The notes below the pieces were generated by a model. The model did not search any database. It was not told the origin of the DNA and saw nothing but the letters and a program-made list of their open reading frames with translations. From the NCBI RefSeq assembly GCF_016827605.1, contig NZ_JAEPJQ010000001.1, forward strand, positions 682,001-746,000: a stretch of DNA of 64,000 nt, given 5' to 3'. This DNA comes from Hyunsoonleella ulvae (GTDB taxonomy: Bacteria > Bacteroidota > Bacteroidia > Flavobacteriales > Flavobacteriaceae). The position numbers and the translations under genes were made by a program. Positions 46,413 to 55,024 of the stretch are shown piece by piece (the first letter of the stretch is position 1; the number at the start of each line of letters is the position of its first letter).

Positions 46413-46446
46413 AAAAGTCCTTTTTGTAAATACAAAAAGGACTTTT
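46413..46446. terminator. Intrinsic terminator after orphan-domain gene
   Basis: A perfect 16-bp stem (46413-46428 with 46431-46446; AAAAGTCC plus T-run against its complement) lies directly after the minus-strand stop at 46480. It separates this gene from the TonB receptor promoter. Confidence 0.85.
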
Positions 46447-46479
46447 ACTTATGCTAACTAAAAAATCTTCTAGTTGTTT

Positions 46480-46860
46480 CTAGTTGTTTTTTGTAGTAGT
46501 ATTTTTTTGTTCTGAAGAAGCGTATACCATTGTTAAATCATCAAGAGATAAAACACTAGCACCTAATGATAATGTTATAGTATTTGTGTTTTTAGAATTT
46601 ACTTCAGCTTTAATTTCTTTTGTTTCATATCCAGTGAAACTACAAACCAAAGTATAACTCCCTTCTTTTATGTTATCAAACTTAAAAACACCTTTTTCAT
46701 CCGTCATCACTCTAGCTCCTGTTTCTTTTATAGTAACTTTGGCAAATAGTAGTGGATTATCACCTTCCTCTGCATCTGTAATTTTTCCATTAATAGTCCC
46801 GTTTTGTGCAGATGCAAACATCGTTACAAATAAAACCATAGTGAATAGAAAATGTTTCAT
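46480..46860 (-). CDS. Orphan carboxypeptidase-regulatory-like domain protein
   Basis: The 126-aa protein has a signal peptide (MKHFLFTMVLFVTMFASAQ) and a single CarboxypepD-regulatory-like domain (GKITDAEEGDNPLLFAKVTI, GVFKFDNIKEGSYTLVCSF). It ends with LGASVLSLDDLTMVY, where the TonB receptor next door has LNVVMGASAASLDEVVI. It is therefore a free-standing copy of the receptor N-terminus, without plug or barrel. No stop or frameshift links it to further receptor sequence; the C-terminus is polar (SSEQKNTTTKNN). It has its own terminator and a promoter almost identical in layout to that of the receptor. It may compete for or modulate the same TonB or ligand partner. Confidence 0.85.
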   Translation of the reverse strand: MKHFLFTMVLFVTMFASAQNGTINGKITDAEEGDNPLLFAKVTIKETGARVMTDEKGVFKFDNIKEGSYTLVCSFTGYETKEIKAEVNSKNTNTITLSLGASVLSLDDLTMVYASSEQKNTTTKNN

Positions 46861-46885
46861 AATTACTTTATCAAATTATTTGGTG

Positions 46886-46963
46886 CAAATAAACTAGTTT
46901 ATTGTAATTAAGATGTTACCAAAGCATTAATCCTAAATGATTAAAATGTTACCCTAATGTTAA
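46886..46963 (-). promoter_or_regulatory. Pho-box-like six-unit array and promoter of the orphan-domain gene
   Basis: On the minus strand, units start every 11 bp: TTAACA (46958-46963), GTAACA (46947-46952), ATCATT (46936-46941), TTAATG (46925-46930), GTAACA (46914-46919) and ATTACA (46903-46908). The -7-like TTTATTTG follows; its TTTG (46886-46889) begins 24 nt after GTAACA. From GGTAACA to TTTGCA the spacing is identical to the receptor promoter, with TAGTTT and TTTGCA shared. The array also lies 104 bp before the divergent queuosine-transporter gene. Confidence 0.65.
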
Positions 46964-47066
46964 GAGATTAGACAATCATCTTTAGAGTAAAACTAATTGC
47001 GAATAATAAAAATAAGCTCCTATTAAGAACACATATAATAAAATGCTAAATTAGCTAAGAAGAAAG

Positions 47067-47771
47067 ATGACACAAAAAGACAAACTTAGCGCTCAACGTA
47101 TTTACTTAATTTTAGGAGGCTTGTTTATCACATCCTTGGTGGTATCTAACCTTATTTTTCAAAAGTTTTTTTATTGGCACCCGTTTGATATTGAGATTTT
47201 TGGAAGTAAGCTGTTTGAAATTTCAGTTGGTATCCTACCTTATCCCATTACATTTTTAATTACAGATTTAATAAGTGAAATCTATGGTAAAAAACGAGCT
47301 AATGATGTAGTAGTGGTTGGTATTTTTGCTTCATTGTTTTCATTGTTAATTATTTATGTAGCTATGCAGGTTCCTGCTACCTCTTGGTCTTATGTGGGTA
47401 ATTTTTTGTTTGGTAGAGTTTTTGGAAATTCAGCTATAGCTGTATTCGCCAGTATGCTTACTTATTTATTTGCACAGTTTGTAGACATACAAATCTATCA
47501 CTTCTGGAAACGCTTAACCAAAGGTAAACACCTTTGGCTACGCAATAATTTTTCTACATGGTTCTCGCAATTTGTAGACACCTTTACCATAGTATTTTTA
47601 TTGTGCTCGTTTGGCATTATAGATTGGGCTAATTTTAAAGGCTTACTGGTTAGCGGATTCTTATTCAAGGTTTTTGTTGCTGTTTTAGATACACCGCTAC
47701 TTTATTTAGGTGTGTTTTTATTTAGAAAACGCTTTAATTTAAAAGTAAACCAAGAGATAGATTTACTGTAA
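47067..47771 (+). CDS. Queuosine precursor transporter (YhhQ/VUT_1 family)
   Basis: The 234-aa inner-membrane protein has six hydrophobic segments and the family features: VGILPYPITFLITDLISEIYGKKRA (in two parts, near residues 56-80), FASMLTYLFAQFVDIQIYHFWKR near 130-152 and LRNNFSTWFSQFVDTF near 162-177. YhhQ-type proteins import queuosine precursors (preQ0/preQ1) for tRNA modification. The gene is divergent from the orphan-domain gene; whether the shared intergenic array affects it is unknown. Confidence 0.9.
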   Translation: MTQKDKLSAQRIYLILGGLFITSLVVSNLIFQKFFYWHPFDIEIFGSKLFEISVGILPYPITFLITDLISEIYGKKRANDVVVVGIFASLFSLLIIYVAMQVPATSWSYVGNFLFGRVFGNSAIAVFASMLTYLFAQFVDIQIYHFWKRLTKGKHLWLRNNFSTWFSQFVDTFTIVFLLCSFGIIDWANFKGLLVSGFLFKVFVAVLDTPLLYLGVFLFRKRFNLKVNQEIDLL

Positions 47772-47877
47772 CCATACCTGCTAGCAAGCCACTTACCTAG
47801 GTTAAATTTTTATTAAACTTTTAGTTACTTAGTCGTAAAACCTGTGTCTTACGTATATTATAGCAAAGTTTTAATTT

Positions 47878-50550
47878 ATGAAGAAAGTCTTAAAGATTAT
47901 CGGTATCACACTTTTAATTATAATTGCGCTTTTAATAGCCATACCTTTTGCTTTTCAGGGGCAAATTAAAGATATGGTTAAGCGTTTCATCAATCAAAAT
48001 TTAAATGCCAAGGTAGAATTTAGCGATGTAAATTTAAGTTTTATTAAAAGCTTTCCTCAAGCCCATGTTAGTGTAAACGATTTGGTAATTACTAATTTTG
48101 AACCGTTTAAAGATGAAACGTTTGCCACGGCTAAAGACATTGCGTTTACCATGTCGATTAAAGAGCTGTTTAAAAACCCCAGCGACGACCCTATCATTAT
48201 AAATTCTATTGCTGTAGAAGAAGCACTTTTAACCCTAAAAACGGATAAATTAGGCAACACCAATTACGATATCACTAAGGAAGAAGAAGGCAAACAAACC
48301 ACGCCTGAAAGTGATGCCAGTTTTGCATTTAGCATTGAAGACTACAACATTAACAACAGTGCTTTTTCTTATATAGACGAAGGTGCAGATATTTTGATTC
48401 ATGTAACCGAGCTTAATCACGAAGGCCACGGTACATTTTCTGCTGAAACCTCAGAATTGAACACGAAAAGTGAAGCCAATGTTAGCATTACATTAGACAG
48501 TACCAATTATTTGAGTAACAACCCAATAAAATTAGACGCTCTAATCGATTTAAATTTAGAAAACAAAAAGTACAGCTTTAAAGACAACAAAGGCTACATT
48601 AACGATCTCCCATTAGAATTTCATGGGTTTGTACAACAAGTTGATAACGGACAACAGATTGATATTACGTTTGAAAACCCAGAATCTGACTTTAAAAACT
48701 TTTTAGCTATAATCCCAAAAGCATACTCTAAAAGCATTGAAAACGTGCAAACCACTGGGGATTTTAAGGTAAAGGGTGCCATAAAAGGTTTAAGCTCTGA
48801 AGAAACCATCCCAAACATAGATATAAGTATTTCGTCCAACAATGCTTCCTTTAAATACCCAGATTTACCAAAACGGGTTAGCAACATTACCATAGACACC
48901 AAAATTAAAAATGAAACAGGAAATGTAGATGACACCTATATCGATATTAAAACCTTAAATTTTAAAATTGATGAAGATGTGTTTAAATCATCCATCACTT
49001 TGAAAAACCTCACTAAAAACATGTTAGTAAACGCTAACATTGATGGCGTTTTAAATTTAGCCAATATTACAAAAGTGTATCCTGTAGATCTAGAAAACAC
49101 ACTTACGGGGATTTTAAAAGGAAAAATAAATACTGCTTTTGATATGAACGCCATTGAAACCAATGCTTACAATCGTATTAAAAACAATGGTTCTGTTGAT
49201 ATTACAGATTTTGTATTTTCTTCTGAAGACATCGTGAACCCCATCCATATTTCGCAAGCAAACATGACCTTTAAACCTGGTACAGTAACACTTAATAATT
49301 TTAAGGCCAAAACTGGAGATAGTGATCTTGATGCTACAGGCACCATTAAAAACTTACTTGGGTTTTTACTAAGCGATAATACGCTAAAAGGTAACTTTAA
49401 TGTAAACTCTAATACATTTAAGGTTAGTGATTTTATGTCTGAAGATGAAACTGTATCTGAAAATAACAAAACCACTACAGACGAGGAATCCCTTAAAATT
49501 CCGGCATTTTTAGATTGTACCATAAATGCTAATGCAAAAACTGTGTTGTATGATAATTTAAACCTTAAAAACGTTACAGGTACATTGTTTATAAAAGATC
49601 AAAAAGCAGAGTTACAAAATATGTCATCCTCTATTTTTGATGGGAAACTATCTATAAATGGTGCAGTAACAACAAAAGAAAAAACACCTGTATTCGATTT
49701 AAAATTAGGCGCTAATAATTTTGATATTGCCCAATCGTTTAAAGGCATGGAGCTCCTACAAAATCTTGCACCCATTGCTAAGTTATTACAGGGAAAATTA
49801 AACACTTCACTGAATCTTTCAGGATCTTTAGATAAGGATTTTTCTCCTGTTTTAAGCTCAGTTTCAGGAGACGCTTTGGCTGAGTTACTTACCACAAACA
49901 TCAATACTAAAGATGGGCTCTTGAACAAATTGGAAAGCTCCCTAAACTTCATTGACTTTGATAAATTAGACTTAAAGGATATAAAAACGAAGCTAGAATT
50001 TGCAGATGGAAAAGTAGCGGTACAACCTTTTGATTTTAAGTATAAAGATATAGCTATTGAAGTTTCTGGAGCACACGGTTTTGATAAAACCATCAACTAC
50101 AACGCAGTATTTAACGTACCTACCAAATATCTTGGTAGTGAAGTAAATCGACTTGTAGGGCAAATAAACGATACCGAGGTTAACAATATTACCATTCCTG
50201 TAACTGCTAATATTACTGGAGCTTTTACCAATCCTACGGTTAAAACTGATTTAACCAATGGTGTAAAAAACCTTACCAACCAACTCATTGAAATCCAAAA
50301 ACAAAAATTATTAAATCAAGGTAAGGATAAAGTGAAAGACCTAATTGGTGGTGTAATTGGAGGTAATAAAACAAAAACAGATTCTATTAAAAAAGAACAA
50401 GATAATGTGGTTAAGGATGTGTTAAACGATATAATAAAGAAGAAAACACAAGATTCTACTACAACAGATAACACAAAATCTACCGAAGACGCAATTAAAA
50501 ACGTGCTAGGTGGTTTGTTGGGTAAAAAGAAAAAGGATACGGTTCAATAA
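47878..50550 (+). CDS. AsmA-family large periplasmic protein
   Basis: The 890-aa protein is anchored by one N-terminal helix (IIGITLLIIIALLIAIPFAF, residues 7-26), followed by the AsmA start (INQNLNAKVEFSDVNLSFIKSFP, in parts). A very long series of amphipathic beta strands follows, and then the AsmA_2-like C-terminal region near 660-790 (GKLNTSLNLSGSLDKDFSPVL, SGAHGFDKTINYNAVF). The last 90 residues are Lys/Asp/Thr-rich and disordered, ending LLGKKKKDTVQ. AsmA-like proteins are thought to form hydrophobic grooves for lipid transfer between membranes. It is a single-gene unit. Confidence 0.88.
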   Translation: MKKVLKIIGITLLIIIALLIAIPFAFQGQIKDMVKRFINQNLNAKVEFSDVNLSFIKSFPQAHVSVNDLVITNFEPFKDETFATAKDIAFTMSIKELFKNPSDDPIIINSIAVEEALLTLKTDKLGNTNYDITKEEEGKQTTPESDASFAFSIEDYNINNSAFSYIDEGADILIHVTELNHEGHGTFSAETSELNTKSEANVSITLDSTNYLSNNPIKLDALIDLNLENKKYSFKDNKGYINDLPLEFHGFVQQVDNGQQIDITFENPESDFKNFLAIIPKAYSKSIENVQTTGDFKVKGAIKGLSSEETIPNIDISISSNNASFKYPDLPKRVSNITIDTKIKNETGNVDDTYIDIKTLNFKIDEDVFKSSITLKNLTKNMLVNANIDGVLNLANITKVYPVDLENTLTGILKGKINTAFDMNAIETNAYNRIKNNGSVDITDFVFSSEDIVNPIHISQANMTFKPGTVTLNNFKAKTGDSDLDATGTIKNLLGFLLSDNTLKGNFNVNSNTFKVSDFMSEDETVSENNKTTTDEESLKIPAFLDCTINANAKTVLYDNLNLKNVTGTLFIKDQKAELQNMSSSIFDGKLSINGAVTTKEKTPVFDLKLGANNFDIAQSFKGMELLQNLAPIAKLLQGKLNTSLNLSGSLDKDFSPVLSSVSGDALAELLTTNINTKDGLLNKLESSLNFIDFDKLDLKDIKTKLEFADGKVAVQPFDFKYKDIAIEVSGAHGFDKTINYNAVFNVPTKYLGSEVNRLVGQINDTEVNNITIPVTANITGAFTNPTVKTDLTNGVKNLTNQLIEIQKQKLLNQGKDKVKDLIGGVIGGNKTKTDSIKKEQDNVVKDVLNDIIKKKTQDSTTTDNTKSTEDAIKNVLGGLLGKKKKDTVQ

Positions 50551-50571
50551 TCGTTAAAGATATATCTAAAT

Positions 50572-51771
50572 CTATTTCATATCCTCGTAATTATAATCAG
50601 GATATAGAAAGTGGTTATATGGAAATCGTGTAACGTGTATCTCTCTTACCTCATCATAAACCCGTTTTTTAAAATCTTCAAGATTGCTTTTGTTAATGGC
50701 CGAAATAAACAAAGCATTATTTCCTATTTTGCTCATCCATGTACTTTTCCACTCTTCAAGTGTATAGTGTCTTTTAGTTTTTTCGGTCTCTAAATCATCT
50801 TCAGTAATGGGCTCTGGTTGGTAAGCATCAATTTTATTAAACACCATAATAGTTGGCTTATCACTACTATTAATTTCCCCTAAAATTTTATTGACAGATG
50901 CTATATGTTCCTCAAAGTTTGGATGCGAAATATCTACTACATGTAATAATAAGTCGGCTTCCCTAACCTCATCTAACGTACTCTTAAAACTATCTACCAA
51001 CTGTGTTGGTAATTTTCTAATAAACCCAACAGTATCACTTAACAAAAATGGCAAATTTTGAATCACTACCTTTCTAACAGTTGTGTCAAGTGTAGCAAAC
51101 AACTTGTTTTCAGCAAATACTTCACTTTTGCTAACAACATTCATAAGCGTGGATTTACCTACATTGGTATAACCTACAAGTGCTACACGTACCATTTTTC
51201 CACGATTACCACGTTGCACTTCCATTTGTTTGTCAATGGTTTTTATGCGCTTTTTTAATAAGGCTATTTTATCACGTACAATACGTCTATCGGTTTCTAT
51301 TTCGGTTTCTCCTGGTCCACGCATTCCAATACCCCCTTTTTGGCGTTCAAGGTGAGTCCACATACCTCTTAATCGTGGCAACAAATATTCGCATTGCGCC
51401 AATTCTACTTGGGTTCTAGCATAACTCGTTTGTGCACGTTGCGCAAAAATATCTAGAATTAGGTTGGTTCTGTCTAAAACTTTTACGTTTAGTATTTTAC
51501 TAATGTTTCGCTCTTGTGCTGCAGAAAGTTCGTCATCAAAAATAGCAGTGTCAATATCATTTTCTTTAATAAATGCATTTACATCTTCCATTTTCCCAGA
51601 ACCTATAAAAGTTTTAGGATTAGGCATATCCATTTTTTGAGTGAACCGTTTTACGGCATAACCCCCAGCAGTAAAGGTTAAAAACTCCAACTCATCCAAA
51701 TACTCTTTAAGTTTGGCTTCGTCTTGATCTTTAGTTATAATACCAATTAAAACAGCTTTTTCTAATCCCAT
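50572..51771 (-). CDS. hflX: GTPase HflX
   Basis: HflX is a ribosome-associated GTPase that splits stalled ribosomes. From the ATG at 51771 the protein has 399 aa. The N-terminal domain is followed by RGPGETEIETDRR near residue 170 and the G domain: G1 GYTNVGKSTLMN, G3 DTVGFI, G4 NKID, then a C-terminal FISAINKSN G5 segment. The open frame starts 36 bp further upstream (MSTQFFYNSSAY), which is outside the family consensus; either start is possible. It is transcribed alone and divergent from the EEP gene. Confidence 0.94.
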   Translation of the reverse strand: MGLEKAVLIGIITKDQDEAKLKEYLDELEFLTFTAGGYAVKRFTQKMDMPNPKTFIGSGKMEDVNAFIKENDIDTAIFDDELSAAQERNISKILNVKVLDRTNLILDIFAQRAQTSYARTQVELAQCEYLLPRLRGMWTHLERQKGGIGMRGPGETEIETDRRIVRDKIALLKKRIKTIDKQMEVQRGNRGKMVRVALVGYTNVGKSTLMNVVSKSEVFAENKLFATLDTTVRKVVIQNLPFLLSDTVGFIRKLPTQLVDSFKSTLDEVREADLLLHVVDISHPNFEEHIASVNKILGEINSSDKPTIMVFNKIDAYQPEPITEDDLETEKTKRHYTLEEWKSTWMSKIGNNALFISAINKSNLEDFKKRVYDEVREIHVTRFPYNHFLYPDYNYEDMK

Positions 51772-51847
51772 ATATGCACTACTATTATAAAAAAATTGTG
51801 TTGACAAAGTTACGTAATTGCATGGATTTTATGTCTGAAAAAAAATC

Positions 51848-51936
51848 CTCGATATTTTAGTATCGGGGTTTCCTTTGAAACTGTCATTCTCGTGAATACG
51901 AGAATCTTAAATAAAGAATTTGTAAATTCTTTATTT
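51848..51936. repeat. Cluster of three palindromes (REP-like)
   Basis: Three hairpins lie side by side in the hflX-EEP gap: an 8-bp imperfect one around 51848-51868 (CCTCGATA/TATCGGGG), ATTCTCGT/ACGAGAAT (51886-51893 with 51898-51905), and a perfect 13-bp one (51909-51921 with 51924-51936). The flanking genes are divergent, so terminators are not needed here. The TGTCATTCTCG-type sequence is reminiscent of repeated palindromic elements common in flavobacterial intergenic regions. Confidence 0.55.
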
Positions 51937-51963
51937 TATTAATTTTAAGCCTATTTTTGACCC

Positions 51964-52932
51964 ATGACAGACGATTTTGATGATATCCCAGTACGCCACG
52001 ATATGCAAACTGTGGCCTTTTACAATATTGAAAATTTATTTGATTTAAGAAACAGTAAATTCACTAACGATAATGACTTTTTGCCGAATTCTGTAAAGCG
52101 ATGGACTCCTAAACGCTACAAGAATAAATTGCGCAAATTAGGATTTGCCATTTCTAATATTGGAAGAGAAGAAACAGGAAAACATCCTGCCATTATAGGA
52201 TTAGCCGAAGTTGAAAATGCAAGAGTTCTTGAAGACTTACTAGATTCTAAACACTTAGATGATTTAGATTATGACTATGTACATTTTGACTCTTTAGACG
52301 AACGTGGTATTGATGTGGCTATGATTTACGACACCAAAGTATTTAAGCCTTTACATACCGAAACATTTTCTGTAATCTTAACTGATGATGATGGCTCTCC
52401 TGATTACACACGCGACATTTTATTGGTTAACGGTAACTTAGATGGCGAACTTGTGCATTTAATTGTAAACCATTGGTCTTCTAGGCGAGAAGGGCAACAA
52501 GAAACCGAGTTTAAGCGTTTAGCTGCTTCTGAAAAGGTAAGTGAAATTATAGATGGAATAACCTCAAAAAATGAAGATGCTAAAATCATGGTTTTGGGTG
52601 ATTTTAATGACGATCCTTACAATGAAAGTGTAAAACGCCTAACTGAAGACCACAGCTTGTTTAACCCCTTTGAAACTTTACGTTCCTTTACACGAGGCAC
52701 TGTAAAACATAGGCGTCAATGGTTTGTGTTCGATCAAATTTTAATCTCTACCAACTTTTTTAAAAGCTCTAAAAAGGAATTTGAATTCTTTAAAGCCAAC
52801 ATTTTTGATGCCGATTTTTTAAAACAGTTTAAAGGACATTTTAAAGGTGCCCCTTTTAGAACTTATGTGGGCAAGAAATATAAAGGCGGGTATAGTGATC
52901 ATTTTCCTGTGTATACTATTTTAAAAAAATAG
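51964..52932 (+). CDS. Endonuclease/exonuclease/phosphatase-family protein, no signal peptide
   Basis: The 322-aa protein has the full EEP fold: AFYNIENLFD (near 19-28), GLAEVEN (metal Glu), RGIDVAMIYD, NHWSSRREG (catalytic His), VLGDFNDDP (catalytic Asp/Asn) and the final SDHFPVYT. These residues form a Mg-dependent phosphodiesterase active site. No signal peptide or lipobox is seen, in contrast to its paralogue at 58763, so it may be cytoplasmic. A -7 motif TATTTTTG (51952-51959) lies only 4 bp before the ATG, which suggests a leaderless mRNA or a start at the internal Met at 52003. DNA or nucleotide substrate is inferred from neighbours. Confidence 0.88.
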   Translation: MTDDFDDIPVRHDMQTVAFYNIENLFDLRNSKFTNDNDFLPNSVKRWTPKRYKNKLRKLGFAISNIGREETGKHPAIIGLAEVENARVLEDLLDSKHLDDLDYDYVHFDSLDERGIDVAMIYDTKVFKPLHTETFSVILTDDDGSPDYTRDILLVNGNLDGELVHLIVNHWSSRREGQQETEFKRLAASEKVSEIIDGITSKNEDAKIMVLGDFNDDPYNESVKRLTEDHSLFNPFETLRSFTRGTVKHRRQWFVFDQILISTNFFKSSKKEFEFFKANIFDADFLKQFKGHFKGAPFRTYVGKKYKGGYSDHFPVYTILKK

Positions 52933-52938
52933 TGGGTT

Positions 52939-53481
52939 TTAAAAACTCTTAGCGATACCAATACCTATAGAAATAGCATAATTACCATCAAATTTCTGGT
53001 CGTAGAAAAGGTTGGGCGCTACATCCCAATGATGCGATAACTCCAAGTCGTATTCCACACCCATTCTTACTAGGGACTGTACATCCCCCCTTTCTGAGAT
53101 TAATCCGGGCCCTACAACAAATTCCCAATGCTCCACAGGATTCCACAATACATCCAGAGTTACAACTAAAGGGCATTCCCGTTCTATATTCATACCATCT
53201 ACTGCTGGACTTACTTCTTTAGATATTAACTCAATATCACTAAAAACACCAACTCCCCAACGTTTACTTAACCAATACTCATAATCTAACCCAAAAGTAG
53301 GTATAGATAGTATTTCGTTATTTTCTAAGGAAATATAAGAATGTGCTAAAACAAAGGCTATTCGATGTTTTTTATCTCTTTGGTTTGTATCTTCTTTGTG
53401 GCTTGTTGCTTCATGCTCTTGGGAAATACCTAAACCGCCAATTAATAAAACTGTAAATACGGTTATTAATTTACGTTTCAT
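52939..53481 (-). CDS. Small outer-membrane beta-barrel-like protein
   Basis: The 180-aa protein has a signal peptide (VFTVLLIGGLGISQ). After a His/Glu/Lys-rich linker (EHEATSHKEDTNQRDKKH) comes a series of about eight amphipathic strands with aromatic girdles (FGLDYEYWLSKRWGVGVFSDIEL in parts, HWDVAPNLFYDQKFDGNYAISIGIG in parts), ending with Phe (AKSF) as in outer-membrane barrels. No named family is recognised. The His-rich linker could bind a metal. The stop lies 6 bp from the convergent EEP stop. The role in the locus is unknown. Confidence 0.65.
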   Translation of the reverse strand: MKRKLITVFTVLLIGGLGISQEHEATSHKEDTNQRDKKHRIAFVLAHSYISLENNEILSIPTFGLDYEYWLSKRWGVGVFSDIELISKEVSPAVDGMNIERECPLVVTLDVLWNPVEHWEFVVGPGLISERGDVQSLVRMGVEYDLELSHHWDVAPNLFYDQKFDGNYAISIGIGIAKSF

Positions 53482-53578
53482 TTTTTAAATAGTTTTATGT
53501 TACAACAAAACTATTCCTACCCATTTTAAAATTTAATGACTTATATCAGTATTGATGGATTAAAAACAAAAATCTTTA

Positions 53579-55006
53579 TTACTGTAGGTAATCGACACTC
53601 ACATCATCTAACTCATAAACACCATCAAAACTATCTTGACCACCTCCTGTATATTTAAAAGCAATATGAATGGTACCTGAAAGACACGATAAATCTACAT
53701 TTCCTGAAGGTAACCATTCCACAAAAGCATCGCTATCCTTTACCACATAAGCATCAGTTAAAATTTGCCATGTGGCTGCAACTACCCCTTCCTCTGTACC
53801 ATCCCAATCATCAGCATAAAACACTTCCATGTAACTGCTGTCTGCACGACTATTAGAAGTTTTAAAACGTAAAGTCTCTCCATCCTGAGTATCCAAATTG
53901 ATAGCTGGTGTAATTAACCAACCAATATTACTGCTATCGCCAGAACTGGCAGATTGAAATCTACAGGAACGCCCTAAGGAGGCATTTGTGGCCGTAGAAG
54001 ACCATGCTTCCCATGCCTCAGTACCTACTTCTATATAATTTGTCCAGCCATTACCTTCAATGGGACGGTTGTTACGTTGTGACTCAAAATCTTCAAAAAA
54101 TAAATTTTCCGTCCCAAAACTTGATGCTATACCACATGAGAATTCTAGAGGATCGCAACGCTCTGCACTTTCAAAATTAAGATCAGATGAGCTATTAAGA
54201 AGCATCACGTTAAAATCATCTCTAAAGTCCCTACTGTAAATCCCAACCATACTTCCATTGCCCTGCGGTACAATCAAGGATTTAAAATCTGAAAACGTAC
54301 TGGTTTGCATAATGATTTGCACTCCAGAATCGCAACTTTCCAGGACTCTAAAACCATCAAATTCATCAAACGATTCGCTGGCAAACGTCGCCCCACGTTC
54401 AAAACGATTAAGTTGCATATTATTTAGTTGAATTAAGGTGTTTTCATCGGCCGTGGTTAACTCTTGAGGTTCTGCAATCTTGGGTTGAATCTCCGCAATC
54501 GTATTAGTTCGCAACACAATATCTCGATATTCGGAAGCTTGGATTTGCTGTACCTCAACACCATTACCTTTACCAATGGTTATCACACCACTGGTTTCTC
54601 CAATGGTTAAACCTTGTAATTTCACAAATACTCTTTGTCCAAATTGGTAGGTGTCAGAAAGACTACTTTGATTAATGTCTATCTTAAAGCCAAGCCTAGG
54701 ATCGTTATCTGGGTTACTGTCATCTGTTTTATTTTGAATAATCAATTCCTCAAAGAAGTTACCTCCTTTATCTGATGATACTACATACCCCTCAATATAC
54801 ACATCATCTTCAATCATCACAGTGCTGTTTCCTCCATTTACAGCTTGTTCATACAGGGATTGCATTGCTTTAAACGTAGTGATTTTTTCTACAGGAATAT
54901 CTGGATCCTCTGTAGCAATATTTGGGACATTAAAATCATCATCTTGTACACAACACCATCCCAGTAACACCAGCATTCCCATTAAAAGATTGTTAAATTT
55001 TTTCAT
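53579..55006 (-). CDS. DUF5689 lipoprotein with choice-of-anchor-J-like domain
   Basis: The 475-aa protein has a lipoprotein-like signal (LVLLGWCC) followed by VQDDD, an acidic stretch typical of surface-exported flavobacterial lipoproteins. Residues 45-280 match DUF5689: DVYIEGYVVSSDKGGNFFEEL, GQRVFVKLQGLTIG and IGKGNGVEVQQI, an OB-like beta barrel resembling domains of extracellular nucleases. Residues 305-475 form a jelly-roll of the choice-of-anchor-J type (NLFFEDFESQ, WLITPAINLDTQDGETLRFK, VYELDDVSVDYLQ). It is downstream of a TonB receptor on the same strand, 100 bp apart, and is its likely surface partner; nucleic-acid binding is inference. Confidence 0.8.
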   Translation of the reverse strand: MKKFNNLLMGMLVLLGWCCVQDDDFNVPNIATEDPDIPVEKITTFKAMQSLYEQAVNGGNSTVMIEDDVYIEGYVVSSDKGGNFFEELIIQNKTDDSNPDNDPRLGFKIDINQSSLSDTYQFGQRVFVKLQGLTIGETSGVITIGKGNGVEVQQIQASEYRDIVLRTNTIAEIQPKIAEPQELTTADENTLIQLNNMQLNRFERGATFASESFDEFDGFRVLESCDSGVQIIMQTSTFSDFKSLIVPQGNGSMVGIYSRDFRDDFNVMLLNSSSDLNFESAERCDPLEFSCGIASSFGTENLFFEDFESQRNNRPIEGNGWTNYIEVGTEAWEAWSSTATNASLGRSCRFQSASSGDSSNIGWLITPAINLDTQDGETLRFKTSNSRADSSYMEVFYADDWDGTEEGVVAATWQILTDAYVVKDSDAFVEWLPSGNVDLSCLSGTIHIAFKYTGGGQDSFDGVYELDDVSVDYLQ

Positions 55007-55024
55007 AATATTATATTAAACGAA

